Shown: piece after piece, positions 47,450 to 57,465 of the stretch
Numbering within the stretch: the first letter of the stretch is position 1
Layout: each line of letters opens with the position of its first letter
The notes under the pieces: model-generated
What the model saw: only the letters and a program-made list of their open reading frames with translations
Told to the model about the DNA's origin: nothing
Database searches by the model: none
Assembly: GCF_008080435.1 (NCBI RefSeq)
Contig: NZ_VRKN01000012.1
Coordinates: 1-64,000, forward strand
Length of the DNA: 64,000 bases
Source: Enterobacter asburiae
GTDB taxonomy: Bacteria > Pseudomonadota > Gammaproteobacteria > Enterobacterales > Enterobacteriaceae
Direction of reading: 5' to 3'
Made by a program: the position numbers and the translations under genes

Positions 47450-50047
47450 TTAAGTCTCCATCAAAAAATCGCAGGTCGCGAATGGGGGGAGCACCGTTAC
47501 CGGTTGCACCGGCTCTTCCAGATAGTTGATTTGACGAAGCCGCGACAGACTTTCCGGGACGGGAACCGGCTGCGTCCCGGCGTTAAATACGCGTACGACG
47601 GTGCCATGCAACTGCTGAGCATGGGGCAGGGCGGAAAGGATGAGTGGCTCCGCCAGGGCCAATAGCGAGAATTCTGCCGGCAGCCTACGGTCGGGGAGAC
47701 GCAATGAAAAGCGCTCAAGACGGAGATCGAGCGTATGCAGCGTCTGCCGTTGATAGGTGAAGGGCTGTCCGGCCACCTGATTTTCCAGCTGGCGAAGCGT
47801 GAGATGGTCGGCGTTGTCGGCCAGCGCGACGGTGAATGAAAAGCACAGCGGTTTCAGCAACTGGGCATCAGGGGTCTCTACCACCGTATTATTGATGCCG
47901 GACGCCCGGCCCGGTCGCCAATCGAGATCGCTGCGCCCGAGCACGCCCGTCGCTTTAAACATCGTCAGGGCAATAGCCGCCGGTTCGCTGCCGATGATCT
48001 GAAATTCCTTCATGCCGCGGCTATTCACCACCAGCGCTTTGCCCGCTTCCGCGACAGCAATAATTCCCTCGCTGGTTTCGATATCCACGGGCATCTCGCG
48101 ATAGCGCTCCTGCCAGTTTTCACCGTCATATCCCGTTTCGCGTTGGATTATTGCGAAGGGCTGTGAGGCGATAGCGTGACGGGTGTGAATATCGCTGCCG
48201 ATCAGTAAACGTAGCCGGTGATCGCAGTGGCTGTTTTCCAGAGAACTCTCAACATACAGGTTCGGATCGTCATAGCGCAATTCGCACACCAGACGAATGG
48301 ATAAGGGTTTTCGGGCATTTTCCTGACGGCTGACGAGATCCTGCGGAAGAAGCAAAGTGGCCTCAACGACCAGCTTTTCGACAAGCGGCGTTTTCAGGCA
48401 GTCGATGAGTGTGAAATGGGAACAGCGCGTCGGCGCGTCGCCTGCAAGCGGTGAGAAATCGTAGCTGTCGCCCGCGTCCGCGCAGTCTTCGAGGGTAAAG
48501 AAATAGGGGATACGTCTGCCGCTGCGTTTGTCCTGCAGGGTTAGCGTTCCGGCATCCAGCGTCAGTTGATAATGCGTATTCTCTATCTCACCGCCCTTAA
48601 TCTGTTCAGGCTGCCGGAACGGCGCAGGGTTAGCTTCAACACTGACGGTAAGATAGCCGACTGACGGCAAAACCGGGGTTTGCAAAGCGACCTGCCAGCG
48701 GAAATAAGGGGGAAGGGGCGTTTCACATTCACCTTCGGCGGTAAGGGTGATCGCCGTTCCGCCAGGCAATATGTCCCTTTTCAGGACGTCGAAGGGGATT
48801 GGCCGTCCCTGATACGTCAGCGCGATATTTTCAGCGCGGCTATACAGGGTGGTGTTAACCACGCGTCGCGTTGGGGTGGCCAGCGGGTTGAAAATCAGCA
48901 GGTCGCCTTCCTGAACGCAGGCGGCGGCCAGGGTTTTCACCACCAGATTCCACAGGCTGTGGCACAGATGTTCGGTTTGTTCCAGCCGATGCAGAATGTC
49001 GCGGTTGGTGGCATCACTGTTACAGCCGCCGATGGAGTCGTGGGCATGGTTTCGCAACAGCTTTTTCCAGAGGGTATCGACTACAGAGAGGTTGACCGGA
49101 AACCCCTGATGACGCGCCATTGCGATTGTCGGCTCCAGCTGTCGCAGGATGAACTGCTCAATCTCATCATTTTTCTTTTTGATGTCGTAGCGCACGGAGC
49201 CGATCGTTTTATGAATGCGGGTGTAGCGCGGCGATTTCAGCTCCCCTTCCCAGAGTTCAAACTGTTCACGCTGTGCGCGCAGAATGTCGACGTAGTGCTC
49301 CAGCGAACTGATGAGGTAACGGTCCTGATCCGGGGACTGTGCGCTGGCGAGCTGCAGGATTTTTGGCAGCGTCGGGTCGATGCTGACCTGATCGCCGCCG
49401 CAGGGCAGGAGCAGATCGTTGATACCGGCCCGTGAACGCAAGAGATTGACCATCGGGTAGATTTTACCCTGCAGATGGCACGCTTCCGAACGCATGTTTT
49501 TAGCCGCGCCATAACCGAGCGCCATCGCACAGGCGATGACGGTCGCCCCTGACGGCGCGCGCCAGAGGAACTGACTGCTTTTGGCGTGCCTGTCGTGATC
49601 GATACCGCGCCAGAAGACGATATTGTCGATATTGCAGCCCTGCAAAATCGTGGGCATCTGGGCATTGTGGCCGAAGGTATCCGGAAGATACCCGACCTGC
49701 ATGGCATGCCCCAGCCTCCGGGCGGCGAAGATGCCGTATTTAAGGTTGCGGATAATCGATTCGCCATGCACGTTGTAGGTGTCCGTCTGCGTATACCACG
49801 GCCCCACAAATACCCTTTTCTCTCTGACCAGCGTTTCCAGCCTGGCGCGATAATCGGGATTGATGGCGAGAAAGTCCTCCACAACCGCCATCTGCCCGTC
49901 AAGGTGATAGCAACGATAAGCCGGGTCCTGCTCCAGCGTGTCGATGACGTCTGCAAAGTTATATGACGCCAGCACCATGCTGTCCTGACGGGTGAAATAC
50001 CACTCCTGGTCCCAGTGCGTATGGGCAATGACGTGGATCTGATTCAT
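47450..50047 (-). CDS. GH38 alpha-mannosidase (mannosylglycerate hydrolase-like)
   Basis: The 865-residue glycoside hydrolase family 38 enzyme has zinc-binding HTHWDQEW (His11, Asp13), the nucleophile motif PDTFGH (Asp123) and NHAHDSIGG (around residue 335) with the last zinc ligand. E. coli MngB, of similar size and motif order, cleaves 2-O-(6-phospho-alpha-mannosyl)-glycerate. Here it sits between EIIBC and EIIA, so it probably cleaves a phosphorylated mannoside taken in by that PTS. The ATG at 50047 is chosen from the family N terminus. The divergence from MngB leaves the exact substrate open. Confidence 0.87.
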   Translation of the reverse strand: MNQIHVIAHTHWDQEWYFTRQDSMVLASYNFADVIDTLEQDPAYRCYHLDGQMAVVEDFLAINPDYRARLETLVREKRVFVGPWYTQTDTYNVHGESIIRNLKYGIFAARRLGHAMQVGYLPDTFGHNAQMPTILQGCNIDNIVFWRGIDHDRHAKSSQFLWRAPSGATVIACAMALGYGAAKNMRSEACHLQGKIYPMVNLLRSRAGINDLLLPCGGDQVSIDPTLPKILQLASAQSPDQDRYLISSLEHYVDILRAQREQFELWEGELKSPRYTRIHKTIGSVRYDIKKKNDEIEQFILRQLEPTIAMARHQGFPVNLSVVDTLWKKLLRNHAHDSIGGCNSDATNRDILHRLEQTEHLCHSLWNLVVKTLAAACVQEGDLLIFNPLATPTRRVVNTTLYSRAENIALTYQGRPIPFDVLKRDILPGGTAITLTAEGECETPLPPYFRWQVALQTPVLPSVGYLTVSVEANPAPFRQPEQIKGGEIENTHYQLTLDAGTLTLQDKRSGRRIPYFFTLEDCADAGDSYDFSPLAGDAPTRCSHFTLIDCLKTPLVEKLVVEATLLLPQDLVSRQENARKPLSIRLVCELRYDDPNLYVESSLENSHCDHRLRLLIGSDIHTRHAIASQPFAIIQRETGYDGENWQERYREMPVDIETSEGIIAVAEAGKALVVNSRGMKEFQIIGSEPAAIALTMFKATGVLGRSDLDWRPGRASGINNTVVETPDAQLLKPLCFSFTVALADNADHLTLRQLENQVAGQPFTYQRQTLHTLDLRLERFSLRLPDRRLPAEFSLLALAEPLILSALPHAQQLHGTVVRVFNAGTQPVPVPESLSRLRQINYLEEPVQPVTVLPPFATCDFLMET

Positions 50048-50057
50048 GACGCTTCCC

Positions 50058-51461
50058 TCACCTGGCGCTCTTTGGGCTGACATACAGCACGCCCAGGGCG
50101 CAAATCAGCGCGCCAATAAAGACGCTCGCCAGGTAGCCCGCCACATTGGTTGCCAGCGGCCATCCCCAGATGGCCGGCAGAGGCAGCGTCTGCTTCACGC
50201 CAAGGGCAATGGCGACCAGCGCGCCGGCGACGGCACCGGTCATGAACACCGGGATCAGGCGTGGGTTTTTCAGGATGAACGGGATCGCGCCTTCCGAGAT
50301 CCCGATAACGCCCAGTAATAACGAGGTGCTGCCAACGGTTTTCTCTTCCTGGCTGAAGACGTCCGGTAGCCCAAAGCGGCCGTTGAGGAACGCGGCAAAG
50401 CCGACGCCAATGGAGGGGATCACGATGGAGAGTTCACGCGCGGTTAAATCAAACGTCTCGCTCATGCCATTCAGACCTAGCGCAACCGAGCCCGCTGCCT
50501 TGTTGACCGGACCGCCCAGGTCGAACGCGGTGCCCGCGGCGATCATCGCGGAATAGAACCCGCGCCCGGTGTCACCTGCCGAGGTAAAAAAGACCACCAT
50601 CAGCTGGTTAAGCGAGCCAAAAATCGGGTTAATCAGGTATTCCATGACCATCACCAGCGTAATGCCGGTGATCAGCGGGACGACCAGCATGGTTTTAATG
50701 GTGGTGAGCTGCTGACGGACGTGAATCGAATCATTCAGCCAGCGCACCAGATAGCCCACAAAAAAGCCAATGCCAATGGCACCGAAAAAGCCGGAGGGCA
50801 TAAAGCCTTCGATATCAAAGAAGCGCTTATAGACGTCGTCTGACATGATGCCGCCGATAAGCCCGGGGATCAGCGCCGGTTTACCGGCAATGGAAAACGC
50901 CAGATACATGGCGAAGACCGGATACATGAACTTGATGGTCATAAAGCCCACTTTATCCAGTACGCTGAACGGCGAATGTTCGATGTTAATAAACTGACCG
51001 GTAATTTTGGCTGTTGCCATCATCAGCCCGCCCATCACCACCACCGGCAGCATATAGCTGATGGCCGCCATGATATGGCCGATAAAGACCTGGTAAGCCG
51101 AACGCTGGAGATCATCTTCATATGCGACAGGGGCGACGTTTTTTTCCATGGCCAGCGCCTGACGCAGATAGCGATCGGTATGTTTGATCAGCTCTTGCGT
51201 ACGGGTCTGAAGGTGGGGAATGTTTTCAAAACGCTCGGCATCCTGAATGGGAACGTCGGTTGCCAGAATAATGGCCGTGGCGGAAGCGATATCCTGTTTC
51301 GTTAAGCGGTTTTTAACGCCGTCGCTGCCCTGCGTTTCGACCTTTACTTCGATATTGTGCTCTTTAGCCCATGCAATAATTTTATTTGCCGCCATAAAGG
51401 TGTGTGCGATGCCTGTCGGGCAGGCCGTTACCGCGACAACTTTTTGTTTCGTCATTGTCAT
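50058..51461 (-). CDS. Fructose-family PTS EIIBC permease
   Basis: The 467-residue protein has an EIIB domain (1 to about 105) with the phosphorylated Cys14 (TACPTGIAHTFMA). An EIIC membrane domain follows, with the conserved GGPVNKAAG motif and about eight or more hydrophobic segments. It belongs with mannosylglycerate/fructose permeases. EIIA is supplied by the separate distal gene. The start may be at 51461 or the ATG at 51455. It is divergent from an RpiR-type regulator. Confidence 0.9.
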   Translation of the reverse strand: MTMTKQKVVAVTACPTGIAHTFMAANKIIAWAKEHNIEVKVETQGSDGVKNRLTKQDIASATAIILATDVPIQDAERFENIPHLQTRTQELIKHTDRYLRQALAMEKNVAPVAYEDDLQRSAYQVFIGHIMAAISYMLPVVVMGGLMMATAKITGQFINIEHSPFSVLDKVGFMTIKFMYPVFAMYLAFSIAGKPALIPGLIGGIMSDDVYKRFFDIEGFMPSGFFGAIGIGFFVGYLVRWLNDSIHVRQQLTTIKTMLVVPLITGITLVMVMEYLINPIFGSLNQLMVVFFTSAGDTGRGFYSAMIAAGTAFDLGGPVNKAAGSVALGLNGMSETFDLTARELSIVIPSIGVGFAAFLNGRFGLPDVFSQEEKTVGSTSLLLGVIGISEGAIPFILKNPRLIPVFMTGAVAGALVAIALGVKQTLPLPAIWGWPLATNVAGYLASVFIGALICALGVLYVSPKSAR

Positions 51462-51532
51462 AATTCCCTGGATGTGAAAACAGGAGAAGTATAAAGAGAA
51501 CCTAAAACAGTTTTTAATGTTTGCTAATACTA

Positions 51533-51547
51533 ATTACGTATCGTAAT
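51533..51547. promoter_or_regulatory. Palindrome between the PTS operon and its RpiR-type regulator
   Basis: ATTACG-TAT-CGTAAT is a 15-base palindrome in the 173-base divergent gap. It is a good operator candidate for the adjacent RpiR-type protein. Confidence 0.5.
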
Positions 51548-51634
51548 ACGCGTAAATGTAATGTGTGAAGCGCCTTCCAGAGACTATTTTTCTGTTGTGT
51601 TAATATCATGCCGGGATTAAACAGGGCGTAATAG

Positions 51635-52294
51635 ATGAATTCATTCCAGGGAAGTGAACGTTTGATATTTGAATACATTCAGCATCATGCGTGTAATATT
51701 TCTAATATATCGGCAAAAGAGATTGCCCGTGATACCTTTACAACGACAACATCCGTTAATCGTGTGTGTAAAAAAATGGGCTATAAAAGCTATACCGAGC
51801 TTCGGTATCGTTTTTTGCGCGATCATTTTTCACCTGCGCCTGCCGCCCCCGACGCTGGGCCGCAGGCGGACGATATTGTGGCGGAAGTGTCCAGGCTGCT
51901 CATCCATTCCAGCCATGTTTTCCTCTACGCACGAGGGGCTTCGCTCACCAGCCTCAATTACCTGTCGCGCTTTTTATCGCTGGCGAGCCTGCCGCACCTT
52001 ATTCTGAATGATATGCATCAGCTGACACGGGTATCGAAGGGGACGCTGGTGTTGATCAGTAAATCCGGGGAGACGCAGTCGCTGATTGATATGGCGCGTA
52101 ACGCGCTGCGAAAAGGGTTGAAGATTATTGCGATTACCCGCCAGGGGTCGACGCTGGCGTCGATCTCAACGCTAAGCTGGCCGCTATTGATCGACATTAA
52201 CGCGGTATCGCTGTATCAGCGGGAAGGACAACTAGAACTGTTAAGCGCCGTGGACCGTATCGGCTGCAGGCTGCTGCAGCACGATACGGTGTAG
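51635..52294 (+). CDS. RpiR-family (HTH plus SIS) regulator
   Basis: The 219-residue protein has an N-terminal HTH_6 domain (ISAKEIARDTFTTTTSVNRVCKKMGY) and a C-terminal sugar-isomerase (SIS) domain (from about 85; ISKSGETQSLIDMARNALRKG), which binds sugar phosphates. It is divergent from the EIIBC-mannosidase-EIIA operon and probably controls it in response to the internalised phosphosugar. E. coli uses a GntR-type regulator for the mng genes, so this regulator is not orthologous. Confidence 0.87.
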   Translation: MNSFQGSERLIFEYIQHHACNISNISAKEIARDTFTTTTSVNRVCKKMGYKSYTELRYRFLRDHFSPAPAAPDAGPQADDIVAEVSRLLIHSSHVFLYARGASLTSLNYLSRFLSLASLPHLILNDMHQLTRVSKGTLVLISKSGETQSLIDMARNALRKGLKIIAITRQGSTLASISTLSWPLLIDINAVSLYQREGQLELLSAVDRIGCRLLQHDTV

Positions 52295-52302
52295 TCAGAC
52301 CG

Positions 52303-53049
52303 TCAGAGTTGCTTCACTATCCCCAGACGTACGGCATAATCATTTTCATGATTGCCATCAGCTGTAATGTACGTTTTATCCAGTGAAACCAGCTCGACGT
52401 ATGGTGTCCAGCCGTCGTCGAGCTTGTAGTTGAACGCCACGGTATGCTCCCAGTAGGTGTCATCCCCGGTTCCCTGATCGACATTATCCTGCCAGCGGAA
52501 GCGTGGGTTGTAGGACATACCGAATTTGCCAATGTTATACGCGAACCAAATGTCGAACTGGTGTGACTGACGGCGGGTGTAGCCGCTGCCGTCTAGTTTT
52601 CTGTCGCTGTGCGCATCGTTTACGGTGTTATAACGATAGCGGGCAGAGAGGTTCAGCCCATTATCGAACGCTTTCCAGCCCTGAATGAAAGGGCGGTAAT
52701 GCGTGTTGCTGGGAGTGAAAACAGTCACCATACCCGGCGCAACGGCGAAGCCATTTCCCAGATCGAAGCGCCAGCGTGTTTCGATCTCCTGTGCTGCCTC
52801 TGTTACCCCTTTGTCGTCGGGATTATATCTGTCGGTATCACCAAAAAAGGTGTCGTTGTGGTTTTGTGCGGCTTCAACGGAGAAGTAAAAACCATTATTC
52901 ACCTGATGCATGACTTTAATACGTGAATCATTTACGTCTGAACGCGTATTATGACCAAAGCGAAGGTCGACGGACGTATTTCCGCACCATCCCTGCGTGC
53001 TCAATAATAGTGCGCTAATACATGTTGCTTTAATAATTGTCTTTTTCAT
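52303..53049 (-). CDS. KdgM/NanC-family oligosaccharide porin
   Basis: The 248-residue outer-membrane beta-barrel has a signal peptide (MKKTIIKATCISALLLSTQGWC) and alternating amphipathic strands such as GFYFSVEAAQ and LSARYRYNTV. Members of this monomeric 12-strand family admit oligogalacturonates or sialic acid. It ends in Leu instead of the usual terminal aromatic. It converges on the RpiR-type gene with an 8-base gap. Passage of a mannosyl substrate for the adjacent system is inferred. Confidence 0.8.
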   Translation of the reverse strand: MKKTIIKATCISALLLSTQGWCGNTSVDLRFGHNTRSDVNDSRIKVMHQVNNGFYFSVEAAQNHNDTFFGDTDRYNPDDKGVTEAAQEIETRWRFDLGNGFAVAPGMVTVFTPSNTHYRPFIQGWKAFDNGLNLSARYRYNTVNDAHSDRKLDGSGYTRRQSHQFDIWFAYNIGKFGMSYNPRFRWQDNVDQGTGDDTYWEHTVAFNYKLDDGWTPYVELVSLDKTYITADGNHENDYAVRLGIVKQL

Positions 53050-53147
53050 AATATCCTGCCGAGGTTATTTAATTGGCAGGCTATTTTTATTTTTGGCAGG
53101 TCACGATGTAAAAGTTATCGTCGTACATTTAGCGTATCGCTAAACAT

Positions 53148-53177
53148 AAAAAAAAGAGATACAGCATGCTGTATCTC
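53148..53177 (-). terminator. Terminator of treBC
   Basis: GAGATACAGCA and TGCTGTATCTC form a perfect 22-base palindrome (53156-53177), followed on the minus strand by a U8 tract. Confidence 0.88.
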
Positions 53178-53184
53178 CTGATGT

Positions 53185-54840
53185 TTATTCCTGCACCCAC
53201 CAGATAGCTTCAAACGGGCGCAATAGCAGCGTATCGGGGCGGGAGGAAACGTCCTCATAGTTACTGAGTGCGACCCGCCATGCTCCCTGTACCGGGTCCG
53301 GCTGCCACTGCTGGCGCTCGTGGCTCAGGTTCGCCACCACCATCAGCGTCTGCCCCTGCCACTGGCGACGGTAACACCAAAGAGAAGGATGTTCCGGCAG
53401 GAGATCTTCATAATCGCCCCACGTCAGCACTGGCAGGGTTTTGCGCAGGCTGATAAGCGACTGGTAGGTGTAAAACACCGAATCCGGGTCGTTCAGCGCC
53501 GCGCGGGCGTTCACCGTCTCGTAGTTGTCGCAGACGCCAATCCACGGCTCGCCCTCAGTAAAGCCCGCATTGTGCGACGCATCCCACTGCATTGGGGTCC
53601 GTCCGTTATCTCGTGACTTACTCGCCAGAATCGCCAGTAATTCATCCGGCTCGCGGCCGTTGGCGCGCAGTTCGGCGAACATGTTCAGGCTTTCCACGTC
53701 GCGGTAATCGGTGATGCGTGTGAAATGCGGGTTGGTCATCCCCAGCTCTTCGCCCTGATAGATATACGGCGTGCCCTGCATGCCGTGCAGCACCATGCCG
53801 AGCATCTTCGCGGCATGAACGCGGTGTTCCCCTTCGTCACCAAAGCGCGACACAATGCGCGGTTGGTCGTGATTACACCAGAACAGCGCGTTCCACGCTT
53901 TGTTGTGCATGCCCTGCTGCCAGTGGCGGAAGAGGGTTTTCAGCGCCACGAAGTCCGGCTTGGCCTTCGTCCACTTTTCGCCGCCGGGATAGTCTACCTT
54001 CAGGTGGTGGAAGTTAAAGGTCATCGACAGTTCGCTTCCGTCGAGCGACGCATACTGCTGGCAATTCTCCAGCGAGGTCGAAGACATCTCGCCCACCGTC
54101 ATCAGGTTGCGCGGGGTGAAGACGTCGCGGCTCATCTCCTGCAGATATTCGTGGATGCGCGGCCCGTCTGTGTAGAAGCGGCGACCGTCACCCGTGTTGT
54201 CGTCCGGGAAATCCTGATCTTTTGAAATCAGGTTAATCACGTCCAGACGCAAGCCGTCCACGCCGCGATCGGCCCAGAACTCGCATACCTTTTTCAGCTC
54301 GGCGCGCACGGCCGGGTTTTCCCAGTTGAGATCCGCCTGCTCGGGCGCGAAGAGGTGCAGGTAATACTGCTCGCTCTCGGCGTGCCAGCGCCAGGCGTTG
54401 CCGCCAAACTTGGAGCGCCAGTTGTTGGGGAGCTGCTCCGGCGTGCCGTCGCACCAGATATAAAACTGACGATACGGGCTCTCTTTGTTCAGCGACTCGC
54501 GGAACCAGGCGTGCTGCGTCGAGGTGTGGTTAAACACCATGTCCAGAACAATGCGGATGCCGCGCGCGTGCGCCCTGGCAACCAGCTCGTCGAAATCATC
54601 CAGCGTGCCGTAGGCCGGGTCGATGGCGGTGTAATTCGCCACGTCGTAACCGTTATCCACCTGCGGGGAGATATAAAACGGCGTCAGCCAGATGGCGTCA
54701 ATGCCGAGGGTTTTCAGGTAGTCCAGACGCTGCGTCACGCCGCGCAGATCGCCGGTGCCGCTGCCGGTAGTGTCCTGGAAACTCTTTGGGTAAATCTGAT
54801 AGATGACGCCATTCTGCCACCAGTGAGGAAGGGTATTCAT
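53185..54840 (-). CDS. treC: Trehalose-6-phosphate hydrolase
   Basis: TreC cleaves internal trehalose 6-phosphate to glucose and glucose 6-phosphate. The 551-residue GH13 enzyme equals E. coli. Motifs DMVFNHTS, GLRLDVINLIS (nucleophile Asp), TVGEMSS (acid/base Glu) and NHDQPR are intact. The ATG at 54840 gives the E. coli start. It follows treB after a 51-base gap. Confidence 0.97.
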   Translation of the reverse strand: MNTLPHWWQNGVIYQIYPKSFQDTTGSGTGDLRGVTQRLDYLKTLGIDAIWLTPFYISPQVDNGYDVANYTAIDPAYGTLDDFDELVARAHARGIRIVLDMVFNHTSTQHAWFRESLNKESPYRQFYIWCDGTPEQLPNNWRSKFGGNAWRWHAESEQYYLHLFAPEQADLNWENPAVRAELKKVCEFWADRGVDGLRLDVINLISKDQDFPDDNTGDGRRFYTDGPRIHEYLQEMSRDVFTPRNLMTVGEMSSTSLENCQQYASLDGSELSMTFNFHHLKVDYPGGEKWTKAKPDFVALKTLFRHWQQGMHNKAWNALFWCNHDQPRIVSRFGDEGEHRVHAAKMLGMVLHGMQGTPYIYQGEELGMTNPHFTRITDYRDVESLNMFAELRANGREPDELLAILASKSRDNGRTPMQWDASHNAGFTEGEPWIGVCDNYETVNARAALNDPDSVFYTYQSLISLRKTLPVLTWGDYEDLLPEHPSLWCYRRQWQGQTLMVVANLSHERQQWQPDPVQGAWRVALSNYEDVSSRPDTLLLRPFEAIWWVQE

Positions 54841-54891
54841 AGTGCGTTCCTGCAAATGCGAAGGGGCGCAACTGCGCCCCGAAAGAAGAAG

Positions 54892-56313
54892 TTAAACAAT
54901 CTGTAACGAGCCCTGACGGAACTTGCGCTGGTACACCACGGTGGTGAGCGCCATTGGGACGATAATCGCAATGGCCATCGCCAGGGCAAACACCTGCCAG
55001 TAAGCCGGCTGGATGGAGAGGATGCCCGGCAGGCCACCGACGCCAATCCCGTTTGCCATCACGCCGTTCAGACCACACACCAGGCCTGCCAGACCGGAAC
55101 CGATCATCGCGCAGAGCATCGGGAAGCGGTATTTCAGGTTGATACCGTACATCGCCGGTTCGGTGACGCCGAGGTAGGCAGAGATGGCTGCCGGAACGGA
55201 GATCTCACGCTCGTTATGTTTACGGCTGACGATGATGATGCCGGTCACCGCCGACGCCTGCGCAATGTTAGACAGGGCGATAATCGGCCAGACAGGCGTG
55301 CCGCCGAGGCTTTGAATCATCTGCATGTCGATAGCCAGCGTGGTCTGGTGAACGCCGGTGATCACCAGCGGGGCGTACAGGAAGCCAAACAGCGCGGCAC
55401 CAATCGGCGCGAAGCTGCCGGTCATCAGGTGACGTACCGCGAAGGCCACGCCGTCGCCAATCATGCGGCCAAACGGACCGATAAAAGCGTGTGCCAGGAA
55501 CACGGCAATAATCAGCGAACAGACCGGCACCACCACCAGATAGAGGTAATCCGGCACGATGCGTTTTAAACGCGTTTCAATAAAGCCCAGCGCCAGACCC
55601 GCCAGCAGGGCCGGAATAACCTGCGCCTGGTAACCGACTTTGGCGATGGTAAACAGGCCGAAGTTCCACACCTCAGGCACCTGCTGACCAAGTAAGTAAG
55701 CGTTCATTAACTGTGGAGAGACCAGCGTGACGCCCAGCACGATACCGAGAATCGGCGTGCCGCCCATTTTGCGCACCGCGGACCAGCAAATCCCAACCGG
55801 CAGATAGAAGAAGATCGCTTCACCAATCAGCCACAGGAAATCGTAGATGCTTTGCAGCGCCGGGTACATCTGCGCCAGGGTTTTGCCGTCACTCATCGGC
55901 ACATCACCGATGACGTTACGGAAACCTAAAATTAAGCCCCCGCTGATCAGCGCCGGCAGCAGCGGGAAGAAAATTTCCGCGAAGTGGGAAATCAGCTGCT
56001 CGTGCCACTTCATGTTCTGGCGCGCGGCCTTCTTTGCCTGCTCTTTATCGGCAGAAGAGTGCCCGGTTGTCGCCAGCAGAGCCTGATAGTAATCGCCCAC
56101 TTCGGTACCAATAACGACCTGGAACTGCCCGGCGTTGGTGAAGCAGCCTTTAACCATGGAAAGTTCTTCAATGGCCTTCGGGTTGGCTTTGGCCGGATCG
56201 TTCAGCACGAAGCGCAGGCGGGTAATGCAATGGCTGACGGTGGCGATGTTCTCGCGACCGCCGACCAGGACGATCAGCCGATCGATATCTGCTTGTTTGA
56301 CTTTACTCATCAT
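54892..56313 (-). CDS. treB: Trehalose-specific PTS EIIBC
   Basis: TreB imports and phosphorylates trehalose. The 473-residue protein has an EIIB domain with the phosphorylated cysteine (TVSHCITRLRFVL) and a glucose-superfamily EIIC membrane domain. EIIA is absent, as in E. coli, where Crr supplies it. A TreR palindrome lies 77 bases upstream. Confidence 0.97.
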   Translation of the reverse strand: MMSKVKQADIDRLIVLVGGRENIATVSHCITRLRFVLNDPAKANPKAIEELSMVKGCFTNAGQFQVVIGTEVGDYYQALLATTGHSSADKEQAKKAARQNMKWHEQLISHFAEIFFPLLPALISGGLILGFRNVIGDVPMSDGKTLAQMYPALQSIYDFLWLIGEAIFFYLPVGICWSAVRKMGGTPILGIVLGVTLVSPQLMNAYLLGQQVPEVWNFGLFTIAKVGYQAQVIPALLAGLALGFIETRLKRIVPDYLYLVVVPVCSLIIAVFLAHAFIGPFGRMIGDGVAFAVRHLMTGSFAPIGAALFGFLYAPLVITGVHQTTLAIDMQMIQSLGGTPVWPIIALSNIAQASAVTGIIIVSRKHNEREISVPAAISAYLGVTEPAMYGINLKYRFPMLCAMIGSGLAGLVCGLNGVMANGIGVGGLPGILSIQPAYWQVFALAMAIAIIVPMALTTVVYQRKFRQGSLQIV

Positions 56314-56389
56314 GAAACCTCATGACAGATGGTGAGGGGGGTGTAATGACCTGAGCGCAAGCCTACTCCTTCAGCGGGACGGCGAAAAT

Positions 56390-56401
56390 GGGAACGTTCC
56401 C
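56390..56401. promoter_or_regulatory. TreR operator
   Basis: GGGAACGTTCCC is a perfect palindrome between treR and treB, matching the known TreR recognition sequence. Confidence 0.7.
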
Positions 56402-56440
56402 GAAATCGGGCGAAGATCACAATAATCTGTTTTATGGGGA

Positions 56441-57388
56441 TTACGAAAGGTGAGCGGGAATGACGATCCGACGCGGCTCTGAACGCCCGTTGATCTGCTC
56501 GATCAACTGTGTGGCGGCCTGTCTGCCGGACTCGGCGTAGCCTGGATCGACGGTGATGATCTCCGGGTGCAGGAATTTCATCAGCGGCGTACTGCCCACG
56601 CTCGCCACCTGCAGGTTATCGATGTGCTGCTCCTGCAGATATTTGCTGGCACCCAGCGCAAGGGTATCCGTGGCGCACACCAGCGCGGTGGTCTGCGGCG
56701 TCAGGACGCTGGCAACCTGCTCGTAACCCTGCTTCATGCCCAGCCCCGGCAGAGAGGCCACGGCGGAGAGATTGTGGTTTTTGCAAAAGGCCAGGTAGGC
56801 CTCATGACGACGCTTACCGGTGGTGACATCCGCGTGCGGTACGCCCAGATAGCTGATGTGGCGATGGCCTTCTTCGTACAGGCGCTGCATCAGAGTGATA
56901 ATCGCGCCCTCGTCGTCATAACAGACGGAGGCAAACCCGCTGGCATCGCGAGCCAGCAGCACCAGCGAAGGCTGCCAGGGTTTCAGCATCTCGTCTTTAA
57001 TGCCGGTAAAACCAAACAGCACCACGCCGTCAATGTTGCGCCGCTGGAGCATACCCAGATGCTCTTCAACCAGTTGCACAGAGAACTGACTCTCCATCAT
57101 GATCGGGTCATAGCCCTGCTCATAGAAGGCGGGCAGCATGGTCTGCACGGCGAGGTTTTCAGACAGAGAGTCCAGACGCGAGACAATGATGGCGACGACT
57201 TTGTCACTCTGCCCGCGCATGGCGCGCGCGGAGCGGGAAGGGGAAAACCCGTGCTGATTCATGACCGCCTCAACGCGCTCGCGGGTGCGTTCGCTGACAC
57301 CACTTTCGTTGTTCAGCACGCGTGAGACAGTCGATTTCCCCACGCCGCTTAAACGCGCGATGTCTTTAATCGTAAGGCGGTTCTGCAT
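56441..57388 (-). CDS. treR: Trehalose operon repressor
   Basis: This LacI-family repressor of treBC is induced by trehalose 6-phosphate. The 315-residue protein equals E. coli. The HTH is at the N terminus (IKDIARLSGVGKSTVSRVLNN). The ATG at 57388 gives the family start MQNRLTIKDIARLSG. It is cotranscribed or adjacent upstream of treB and divergent from mgtA. Confidence 0.95.
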   Translation of the reverse strand: MQNRLTIKDIARLSGVGKSTVSRVLNNESGVSERTRERVEAVMNQHGFSPSRSARAMRGQSDKVVAIIVSRLDSLSENLAVQTMLPAFYEQGYDPIMMESQFSVQLVEEHLGMLQRRNIDGVVLFGFTGIKDEMLKPWQPSLVLLARDASGFASVCYDDEGAIITLMQRLYEEGHRHISYLGVPHADVTTGKRRHEAYLAFCKNHNLSAVASLPGLGMKQGYEQVASVLTPQTTALVCATDTLALGASKYLQEQHIDNLQVASVGSTPLMKFLHPEIITVDPGYAESGRQAATQLIEQINGRSEPRRIVIPAHLS

Positions 57389-57465
57389 GCTGTATTCCCT
57401 GTAACAACGACGATTTAGTGAATTGAGCCTAATGCTATAGCGCGATTTCGCTATGGGCAAAGTCT

